The position numbers and the translations under genes were made by a program. The notes under the pieces are model-generated. The model was not told the DNA's origin. It did no database searches and worked only from the letters and a program-made list of their open reading frames with translations. Positions 27,958-37,631 of a stretch of 64,000 bases of DNA are shown one piece after another. The stretch's first letter is position 1. Each line of letters starts with the position of its first letter. The stretch comes from an uncultured Flavobacteriales bacterium (lineage in GTDB: Bacteria > Bacteroidota > Bacteroidia > Palsa-965): contig CAIQQJ010000115.1 of assembly GCA_903873905.1 (NCBI GenBank), forward strand, positions 42,356-106,355, given 5' to 3'.

Positions 27958-28013
27958 CCAATTACCAATTACCAATTACATAATATCAAATATCAAATTA
28001 CCAATTACGTATC
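27958..28013. repeat. ATTACCA heptamer array upstream of AMP nucleosidase
   Basis: CCAATTACCAATTACCAATTACATAATATCAAATATCAAATTACCAATTAC. Confidence 0.75.
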
Positions 28014-28031
28014 ACTTGTCGCTGAAAAATT

Positions 28032-28802
28032 ATGAAAACTAAAGAAGATATCGTTGCCAATTGGCTTCCCCGTTATACAGGAATTCCATTGAATGAATGG
28101 GGTGAATATATTTTACTGACCAATTTCAACGGATACGTTCACATGTTTGCCGAAAAATTCGGTGTGGAAGTAAAAGGTGTTGACAAACCCATGATGAATG
28201 CACATGCGGATGGAATTTCAATTATCAATTTCGGAATGGGAAGTGCCACGGCAGCAACTGTGATGGATTTGCTTACTGCAATTCAACCTAAAGGAGTATT
28301 ATTTCTTGGAAAATGTGGTGGACTGAAAAGAAAAAACAAACTCGGCGATTTGATTCTTCCCATTGCAGCCATTCGTGGTGAAGGAACAAGTAATGATTAT
28401 TTCCCTCCTGAAGTTCCTGCTTTACCAGCGTTCAGTTTGCAAAAAGCAATTTCAACCACCATCCGAAATCATAACAAGGATTATTGGACAGGAACTGTTT
28501 ATACTACCAATCGCCGCGTATGGGAACATGATGAGGAATTCAAGGAATATTTGAGAACCATTCGCGCGATGGCGATAGATATGGAAACAGCAACTATTTT
28601 TTCTGTCGGTTTTCACAATGAAATTTCAACAGGTGCATTGCTTTTGGTGTCCGACCAACCGATGACTCCAGATGGCGTAAAAACTGAAGAGAGTGATAAA
28701 AAAGTGACGAACGATTATGTAAAAGAGCACTTGCAAATCGGAATTGACTCGTTGAAAGAGTTGATCAATAATGGACTTACCATTAAACACTTGCAGTTTT
28801 AA
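28032..28802 (+). CDS. amn: AMP nucleosidase
   Basis: INFGMGSATAATVMDLL, FLGKCGGLK, AIDMETATIFSVGF: nucleoside phosphorylase fold of the Bacteroidota Amn type. Confidence 0.88.
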   Translation: MKTKEDIVANWLPRYTGIPLNEWGEYILLTNFNGYVHMFAEKFGVEVKGVDKPMMNAHADGISIINFGMGSATAATVMDLLTAIQPKGVLFLGKCGGLKRKNKLGDLILPIAAIRGEGTSNDYFPPEVPALPAFSLQKAISTTIRNHNKDYWTGTVYTTNRRVWEHDEEFKEYLRTIRAMAIDMETATIFSVGFHNEISTGALLLVSDQPMTPDGVKTEESDKKVTNDYVKEHLQIGIDSLKELINNGLTIKHLQF

Positions 28803-28892
28803 ACAATAGGGAGATTTTTTTGGTACAGGATTTATTTCTTCGAAAAAAAATTCGATATTCGGAGAAATTAAATAACCCCTTCACTTTTGTTT

Positions 28893-29213
28893 ATGTCCTC
28901 CATTCCCCGGATTTGCATTTTTTTGCTTCTATTTTCTTTCATTGCCTGTCAACATGAAAAAGTTTGTTCTGGCTTAAATCCGGAAACGGGGAAATACAAT
29001 TCATATAGCAAAGTTCGAAAAGGGAAAAGAACGGCTCATGGGAATCCTGAAAAACAGGCTATACGGCGTCGACAAAAATCGATAAGGAAGCAAAAGGGTT
29101 GGAATCTTTCTAAAACAACAGGAAAACCAACAGGTGTTTTTCAATTTGGTGGCAGTGTACATGGTGGAGGCAGTAGCAGTGGCGGTGCAAATGTCAGTCA
29201 GCCAAAAAATTAA
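28893..29213 (+). CDS. Small basic putative lipoprotein
   Basis: Lipobox-like LFSFIAC; Lys/Arg-rich middle; Gly/Ser-rich C-terminus. Confidence 0.5.
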   Translation: MSSIPRICIFLLLFSFIACQHEKVCSGLNPETGKYNSYSKVRKGKRTAHGNPEKQAIRRRQKSIRKQKGWNLSKTTGKPTGVFQFGGSVHGGGSSSGGANVSQPKN

Positions 29214-29307
29214 TTGCAATTCCAAGGCCTAAGAAATCTTCGATTTAAGTTTTAACAACTTTTCAAATCGTAATTTCCAAATCGTATTTCGTACCTATTT
29301 TTACATC

Positions 29308-30306
29308 GTGGAATACAACGAAATCATTTCGGATTTAAAAAAGAAAATCTACAAACCGATTTATTTTCTTTCCGGAGAAGAACCTTATTTCATTGATCTG
29401 ATTTCAGATTTCATTGAGAAAAATGTACTCGATGAAAATGAACGCGAATTCAATCAAACAATTTTATACGGGCGTGACACCGATGTTGGAACGATTATCG
29501 GTGAAGCGAAACGCTATCCGATGATGTCGGACAAAATGGTGGTGATTGTAAAAGAAGCGCAGTCCTTAAAAAACATTGAGGACTTAGATGCTTACGTCAA
29601 CAATCCGCTCACCTCCACGCTGCTTGTCATTTGTTACAAATACAAAACGCTCGACAAGAGAAAATCATTTCCAAAAACGGTCGCAAAAAAAGGTGTTCTG
29701 TTTGAATCAAAAAAACTGTACGAGAATAAAATTCCAGATTGGATTTCGTCTTATTTAAAGGAGAGAAAATATACGGTAAGTCCGAAATCCTCTCAACTGC
29801 TCACGGAATATCTCGGAACTGATCTTGGAAAAATTGTCAATGAACTTGACAAGTTGATGATCAATCTTCCTCCCGGAACTGAAATCACACCTGATCATAT
29901 TCAAACTAACATTGGGATCAGCAAGGATTTCAATACGTTCGAGTTGAATGATGCTTTGACAAAAAGAGATGTTGTGAAAGCGAATCGGATCATCAATTAT
30001 TTCGCAGCAAATTCAAAAGACCATCCACTGGTTCTTACAATTGCTTCGCTGAATTCCTTTTTCGTAAAACTTTTACGTTATCACGGACTGGAAGACAAAT
30101 CAAAAGATTCTGCAGCAAAAGCACTGGGAGTTCATCCGTTTTTTGTTGGCGATTATATTGCCGCCGCGAAAAATTACCCAATGCAAAAACTGAAATCAAT
30201 TTTTTCTTTCTTAAGAGAATATGATTTGCGATCTAAAGGAATTGACAATGTGAGCGCGGACGAGGGGGAACTGATGAAGGAACTTATCTGGAAAATATTA
30301 CACTGA
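29308..30306 (+). CDS. holA: DNA polymerase III subunit delta
   Basis: PIYFLSGEEPYFIDLISDFIE...; GTG start; HolA length and architecture. Confidence 0.9.
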   Translation: MEYNEIISDLKKKIYKPIYFLSGEEPYFIDLISDFIEKNVLDENEREFNQTILYGRDTDVGTIIGEAKRYPMMSDKMVVIVKEAQSLKNIEDLDAYVNNPLTSTLLVICYKYKTLDKRKSFPKTVAKKGVLFESKKLYENKIPDWISSYLKERKYTVSPKSSQLLTEYLGTDLGKIVNELDKLMINLPPGTEITPDHIQTNIGISKDFNTFELNDALTKRDVVKANRIINYFAANSKDHPLVLTIASLNSFFVKLLRYHGLEDKSKDSAAKALGVHPFFVGDYIAAAKNYPMQKLKSIFSFLREYDLRSKGIDNVSADEGELMKELIWKILH

Positions 30307-30308
30307 GA

Positions 30309-30486
30309 CTTCGATACATTTTTCTTTTTTGTCAGTTTTAGTTCTAACCGAAAAGTAATCTTGAATTTGACAAAAAAGAAAAACACTCAGTCTGACAATA
30401 ATAATATTTTGTCAGACTGAGTGTTTTTTTCAGATCTGAAAATTTTCTTTCATTTTGAAATCTTGTCCTGAAAAAATGTATCGAAG
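30309..30486. repeat. Head-to-head pair of CTTCGATAC...ACTCAGTCTGACA elements forming a bidirectional terminator-like structure
   Basis: Outer ends CTTCGATACATTTTT and AAAAAATGTATCGAAG; 16-bp perfect stem 30319-30334/30368-30383; 17-bp perfect central stem 30382-30398/30409-30425 followed by a T-tract. Confidence 0.9.
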
Positions 30487-30487
30487 T

Positions 30488-30877
30488 CTACTTCCTACCG
30501 GGAACTCTTTTTGTAGGATCAACGGAAGCATAAGTGAAAGGGATGTCCACAATTTCTGAAAATGTTTCGCCGTGGTCGCGCATTTCTTCATCATCTGAAT
30601 AATATTCCCACATAACAGACAAAGGAATTTGCTTTAGATCTTTCACGATTCGCATGTAATCCAAAAATGCTTTGGAAGAAAGCGTGTTCATATATTCCAA
30701 ACGGAAAGTGAATGAAAATGATTTCACCAATTCAGGATCAAGCGCCTCGATGAATTCTTCTATAGGCCTAAAAAAAACGTAAGCGTTTTCCGGAATAGAA
30801 ACTCCCGCAATCATTACAGAACCACCCACTTCATCAAGTACAATAAGAGGTGTGTGCCTTGTCGCTTCAATTTTCAT
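30488..30877 (-). CDS. SiaC-family (DUF1987) regulatory phosphoprotein
   Basis: TPLIVLDEVGGSVMIAGVSIPENAYVFFRPIEEFI...FRLEYMNTLSSKAFLDYMRIVKDL. Confidence 0.85.
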   Translation of the reverse strand: MKIEATRHTPLIVLDEVGGSVMIAGVSIPENAYVFFRPIEEFIEALDPELVKSFSFTFRLEYMNTLSSKAFLDYMRIVKDLKQIPLSVMWEYYSDDEEMRDHGETFSEIVDIPFTYASVDPTKRVPGRK

Positions 30878-31056
30878 AATTAGCCCTTACTTGAGATTGT
30901 CTGAACAAATATAATTGATAATACTTCTCAAGGTCTAATTATGACAAAAAAACACCTTCACAAAGTAGATTATGAAAAATCAAAGAATAATAATTTGGGA
31001 CCTTGGCTCTGAATGATCCCATTCTCTTTCCATCTTTGCAATCCAAAACAAAAAAC

Positions 31057-31461
31057 ATGAATTATTGGTTAGTTAAATCTGAACCCACAACTTATTCTTG
31101 GGAAACATTTCTAAAGGATGGAGAAACTGCTTGGGAAGGCGTGCGTAATTATGCTGCACGTAATAATTTACGTGAAATGAAAAAGGGCGATGAGGTTTTA
31201 TTTTATCACAGTAATGTGGGAAAGGAAATTGTGGGTATTGCAAAAGTTTCGAAAACCGCTTACCAAGATTCTACAACACAGGAAACAGCTTGGCTCTGTG
31301 TGAATTTGAAACCCCTCAAAACATTCAAAAAGCCTGTAACACTAGCGAATATGAAAACAATAAAGACCTTGAAGGAAATGCCCTTGATTCGAATTGGAAG
31401 GCTTTCAGTTATGCCAATTAGTCCAGAAGAATTCGAAACCATCCTTGAATTATCCAAATAA
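31057..31461 (+). CDS. EVE domain-containing protein
   Basis: MNYWLVKSEPTTYSWETFLKDGETAWEGVRNYAARNNLREMKKGDEVLFYHSN. Confidence 0.92.
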   Translation: MNYWLVKSEPTTYSWETFLKDGETAWEGVRNYAARNNLREMKKGDEVLFYHSNVGKEIVGIAKVSKTAYQDSTTQETAWLCVNLKPLKTFKKPVTLANMKTIKTLKEMPLIRIGRLSVMPISPEEFETILELSK

Positions 31462-31572
31462 GACCGAATAATGTTAAAAACTGACCTCATAAGGCTCAAT
31501 TTTTACCGAATGTCAATTGGATGCTGAACAATGCATCTTTACGCTTACTTTTGGCACACTAAAAATGAAAAT

Positions 31573-31643
31573 AGTAATTGGTGATTGGTAATTGGATTTT
31601 TGAACCATCGCTAATAACCAAGCACTAATCACCAAGCACCAAT
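31573..31643. repeat. Inverted ATTGGTR/ACCAATC heptamer arrays immediately upstream of a TonB-dependent receptor
   Basis: ATTGGTGATTGGTAATTGG...CCAAGCACTAATCACCAAGCACCAAT; ends 7 nt before the ATG. Confidence 0.8.
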
Positions 31644-31650
31644 TTCCGTC

Positions 31651-34017
31651 ATGCTCAAAAAAATTACCTGCATTTTAACTGCAATCATCTTTTCCTTTTG
31701 TGCAACTGCTCAAACTGCCACCATTCGTGGAACTGTAACAAGTGAATCGAACGGAGAGGCTGTCCTTTTTGCACTCGTTTACCTTGAAGGAACTTCCTAC
31801 GGTGTTCAAACGGACATCAACGGTTTTTATTCACTCACAAAAATCCCTGCTGGAACCTATACTTTAATTGGACAATCGGGAAGTTATCTTGCTACGAAAA
31901 TTCCGATCACGGTAAAGGGCGGTGAAATTATCAATCGAAATATTGTTTTGAAACCGCGTGTCATGAAAGAGGTTGTGATTTCGGCAAAACATCAAGACTC
32001 GCAAGAAAATCCAGAAGTGGGAAAAAGCACAATGGATTCAAAAGATATTAATCGCGTAGTTGCAATTGGTGGTGTTGCGGATATTGCACAATCTGTTCAA
32101 GTATTACCAGGAGTTGTTAGTACAGGTGATCAAGGCGGACAATTATACATTCGCGGAGGAACACCAGTACAAAATAAAGTTTTGCTTGATGGAATGATCA
32201 TTTACAATCCATTTCACTCCATCGGTTTGTTTTCCGTTTTTGACACCGACATCATAAAAAACCTTGACGTTTATACAGGTGGATTTAACGCTGATTACGG
32301 CGGAAGAATTTCATCAGTAATGGATATTACCACGCGTGATGGAAACAGAAAACAATTTGGAGGAAAAGTTACTGTAAGTCCATTTGGCGCAAAACTGATG
32401 GTGGAAGGACCAATTCGTAAAGTGGATAGTCTTGAAACACACGGTTCAATTACCTATGTACTTTCTGCAAAAAACTCTTACCTGCGCGAGACTTCAAAAG
32501 TATTATACAAGTACATTGATCCAAGTGGTTTGCCTTTTAACTTCAGTGATTATTACGGCAAAATATCAATGAATGGTGTTAGTGGTAGCAAACTGAATGT
32601 ATTTGGTTTTCTTTTTAATGATACTGTTGCGCGTTATAAAGGGTCTGCAGATTTGGGATGGAAATCTGTTGGTTTCGGAAGTAACTTTCAAGTTGTTCCT
32701 GGAAATTCAACAACACTTATCAAAGGAAACTTCGCTTATTCTAGATATAGAATCGGAATGGTGGAGGATTATTACAAACCAAGAAATAGTGCGGTCGACG
32801 GATTTAACATGGGCTTGAATTTCACTTATTTCCAGAGAAAGAATGTTGTGAATTATGGTTTGGAAATCTTAGGATTTAAAACCGAATTTAGTTTTGAAAA
32901 TTCTGTGAATCGACTCATTGAGCAATCAGAAAACACAACCGAGTTTGCTGCTTATTTCAAATACAAATGGATTTACGGAAATTTTGGGGGCAATAAAGAC
33001 TCCACAACAAATCGCACGCTCGTACTTGAGCCAGGTTTCCGATTGCAATATTATGCGACACTCGCGAATGTTTCACCTGAACCAAGACTTGGCTTCAAAT
33101 ACAACATCAATAATCACCTTCGAATAAAAGGAGCTACTGGCGTTTATTCCCAGAATCTGATCAGTGCCACTTCCGATCGTGATGTTGTCAATCTGTTTTA
33201 TGGATTCCTTTCCGGAAGCGAAGCTGTACCGTCAACGTTTACTGATCAGAATGGAAAAACCTACGAACTCAAACACAAACTTCAGAAAGCCAATCATTAT
33301 ATTTTCGGAATCGAATATGATCCAATTGATTCAACTCAAAAATGGGGAGAAATCACTTTCAATTTGGAAACCTATCTGAAGGATTTCACGCAGTTGACAA
33401 ATTTGAATCGCAATAAACTTTACGAAGACGACCAAGCACATGCGAACAAACCTGATATCTTGAAAAAAGATTTTATCATTGAAACAGGAAAAGCATACGG
33501 AGTGGATTTCCTTTGCAAATACGAATACAAAAACTTCTATTTCTGGGGAGTTTATTCCTTGGGTTTTGTAACACGTTGGGATGGAATTCAAACTTATCGT
33601 CCGAATTTTGATCGCCGTCACAATATCAATATTGTCACTTCTTATATTTTCGGAAAACACAAGAATTGGGAAACGGATATTCGCTGGAATTTTGGAACAG
33701 GATTTCCTTTCAGTCCAACTGCTGGATTTTATGAAAACCTATCGTTCACCAGCATTACCACCGATTACACCACACAAAATGGTCAACTTGGCGTGCTTTA
33801 TGGAAAGTTGAATTCTCATCAACTTCCATCCTATTCCCGTCTGGATGCAACCGTTAAGCGCACATGGGAATTCAGCGCAAGCAACAAACTGGAAGTTGCG
33901 ATCAGTGTAACCAACGCATACAATCGTCGGAACATTTTCTATTTTGATCGTATTGCTTACAAACGCGTTGACCAGTTGCCGATCATGCCAAGTTTGAGTG
34001 TGAATTGGGCATTCTAA
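31651..34017 (+). CDS. TonB-dependent receptor with carboxypeptidase-regulatory-like N-terminal domain
   Basis: TATIRGTVTSESNGEAVLFALVYLEGT; plug LYIRGGTPVQNKVLLDGMIIYNPFH; beta-barrel C-terminus. Confidence 0.92.
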   Translation: MLKKITCILTAIIFSFCATAQTATIRGTVTSESNGEAVLFALVYLEGTSYGVQTDINGFYSLTKIPAGTYTLIGQSGSYLATKIPITVKGGEIINRNIVLKPRVMKEVVISAKHQDSQENPEVGKSTMDSKDINRVVAIGGVADIAQSVQVLPGVVSTGDQGGQLYIRGGTPVQNKVLLDGMIIYNPFHSIGLFSVFDTDIIKNLDVYTGGFNADYGGRISSVMDITTRDGNRKQFGGKVTVSPFGAKLMVEGPIRKVDSLETHGSITYVLSAKNSYLRETSKVLYKYIDPSGLPFNFSDYYGKISMNGVSGSKLNVFGFLFNDTVARYKGSADLGWKSVGFGSNFQVVPGNSTTLIKGNFAYSRYRIGMVEDYYKPRNSAVDGFNMGLNFTYFQRKNVVNYGLEILGFKTEFSFENSVNRLIEQSENTTEFAAYFKYKWIYGNFGGNKDSTTNRTLVLEPGFRLQYYATLANVSPEPRLGFKYNINNHLRIKGATGVYSQNLISATSDRDVVNLFYGFLSGSEAVPSTFTDQNGKTYELKHKLQKANHYIFGIEYDPIDSTQKWGEITFNLETYLKDFTQLTNLNRNKLYEDDQAHANKPDILKKDFIIETGKAYGVDFLCKYEYKNFYFWGVYSLGFVTRWDGIQTYRPNFDRRHNINIVTSYIFGKHKNWETDIRWNFGTGFPFSPTAGFYENLSFTSITTDYTTQNGQLGVLYGKLNSHQLPSYSRLDATVKRTWEFSASNKLEVAISVTNAYNRRNIFYFDRIAYKRVDQLPIMPSLSVNWAF

Positions 34018-34121
34018 ATTTTCGGTGTAAAAAATTCTCGGCTGAAATTCTTTTTTCAGTGGGATCTCGACTGATTTTCTGCACTTTTTCCAAGTGTTTA
34101 CCAACATTTGAAAAATTATAG

Positions 34122-35828
<1,707 letters not shown>

Positions 35829-36040
35829 TTTCAAAATTTAGAATTCAAAATTCAAAATTAATTTCTTTCCTTTTTTTTTCTGGCAATGGGATATTCCTAA
35901 ATAGCCCAGATTGAAGTGGAAAGCCCGCAAGCGCACGCATCGTCGGGTCTGAAGACGTGACGATGCGTGCGCTGAGGACTTGTAACGGAAAGCGGGAGAA
36001 GTGTTTCCTTGAAACTGAAATTTTTCTGCTCCCAAAAAAT
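35829..36040. repeat. Composite repeat region: TTCAAAA heptamers plus ATAGCCC...GCGGGAGAAG variable-hairpin element
   Basis: Element 35899-36002; 15-bp perfect stem AGCGCACGCATCGTC/GACGATGCGTGCGCT; arms match reverse complement of 13327-13406. Confidence 0.8.
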
Positions 36041-36049
36041 TGAAATGAA

Positions 36050-36937
36050 TTATTTCAACACCGAGATTTTCCTATTTTCCATTTCACCATTTGAAAAAGT
36101 AAGTGAAATAAAATAAATTCCTTCAGAAAAATCAGAAACATCCAGAGCAACATCTCCTGTTTTTATTTTCTCCTTCTGATAAACCAAGGATCCCAATTGA
36201 TCATAAATTTTCAAATCGCTTATTTGCTGCATTGGGTTTGTTGAAGTGATGTTCAAAAAATCGTTTGCCGGATTGGGATAAAGTTGTGACTGAAATTTTT
36301 GTTCGTGATTATTTATTCCATTGGTACTGTCGTATTCAATGACGTAATAAAGTGAATTGGTGATGGCAATGTCGTTCCATTCACCGGCAATTCCATAAGG
36401 CCAAGATGCAAGTCCAATTGCAGCTGCATCTTGATTTAAATAATTATCCGGTTCATCATTTTGTCCGAGATGAATATCTCCCCAATTGATATAGTTGGTT
36501 CCTACCACATTTCCCACACCCGTTCCCGCATTTCCCTGTCCATTCCAAAAATTAACTCCAACATTATCATTGTTGCCATCCCACAACCAAGTTCCTTCCA
36601 CATTTTTATCGGTGGCACCAATCCAGACATATGCAATTCCGCCTCCATCATTTACAACTGTATAAGTGCTAGAAACAGCAGCGCCACCAGTAATTGCATT
36701 GTAAATTGCAGTTTGTTCGCCTTGTGAATTAATTTGAGCGAGATATCCTCCTCGTGAAACCGCGCAAGCAGCTGCATTCGCCCAAGTCTTCGTTTCCTTT
36801 ACCACTTCATAATTTTTTCCATTGTACATGAAAGAAAAAACATTTGATTGGTTTGCGCATTGACCAAAAATAGTTGTCGCAAAAAATGCCGCCGTGATGG
36901 TAAGGGCGCAAATTATTTTCATCTGTGTCGTTTTCAT
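36050..36937 (-). CDS. C-type lectin-domain secreted protein with T9SS type A sorting domain
   Basis: CTLD pattern WANAAACAVSRGGYLAQINSQGEQ...WIGATDK...W...NW...GEWNDI; C-terminal LYPNPANDFLNITS...FSEGIYFISL. Confidence 0.85.
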   Translation of the reverse strand: MKTTQMKIICALTITAAFFATTIFGQCANQSNVFSFMYNGKNYEVVKETKTWANAAACAVSRGGYLAQINSQGEQTAIYNAITGGAAVSSTYTVVNDGGGIAYVWIGATDKNVEGTWLWDGNNDNVGVNFWNGQGNAGTGVGNVVGTNYINWGDIHLGQNDEPDNYLNQDAAAIGLASWPYGIAGEWNDIAITNSLYYVIEYDSTNGINNHEQKFQSQLYPNPANDFLNITSTNPMQQISDLKIYDQLGSLVYQKEKIKTGDVALDVSDFSEGIYFISLTFSNGEMENRKISVLK

Positions 36938-37259
36938 CTATTAAAGAACGCTGAAATTTGAATGGAAACAAAATTTTGGTATTCGTTCTCAAAATCACCA
37001 GCAGAATGGCCTTGAAATCCATAACCATGGCCAAACAAACCAATCAATCTTGCATTTTTTAAATAGAAAATCCTGCTCGGTTAAAAGCAGGACTTTCTGA
37101 TGTTGGGGTTCGATGGGGTAATTTTATTTTGCCGCCCGTATGAAAATGTAATTTTATTTTCGTTTTCAATAATACAACCGTTACTTGAGAAAATTATTGT
37201 TGGTTAGAAAAAGGTGCATTTCTCTAGAAAGTGGTCACAATTGGGATTTAACAGTCATT

Positions 37260-37520
37260 CTAAACGGCCAAATTCCTGACAGAATTGTATATTTCTGAGC
37301 TTATTGTTTCCGCAATTCTTTCCTTGCGCTGATCAGCTTCCACAAATTCATGCAACAAATCGTTAATGAGGTTAAAATCGGGAAGGATTTTTGCATTGTG
37401 CGTTTCAAGCAACCAATGCTCACCTAAACTCCTGATTTCTTCGAACGAATCGAGACTGTCGATTCGGAAATAATTTTTGCCGTTTAGATACCTTCTATAT
37501 TGTGGAAAAATGAAACTCAT
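37260..37520 (-). CDS. Hypothetical protein, 86 aa
   Basis: Free-standing ORF in an intergenic region. Confidence 0.45.
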   Translation of the reverse strand: MSFIFPQYRRYLNGKNYFRIDSLDSFEEIRSLGEHWLLETHNAKILPDFNLINDLLHEFVEADQRKERIAETISSEIYNSVRNLAV

Positions 37521-37631
37521 CGGATGAACTGTTGGTACAGTAATTTATATAAAATCATTTTTATTCAAATTTTCCAAGGGCGTTTACCATTAGATTTGTA
37601 AAGGCTAATCAAATATAAGCCCATTTGCAGC

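Noticed and set aside
31057-31461. EVE-domain protein as part of a modified-base defence locus
   Set aside because: No nuclease or AAA+ partner adjacent; stand-alone EVE proteins are common.
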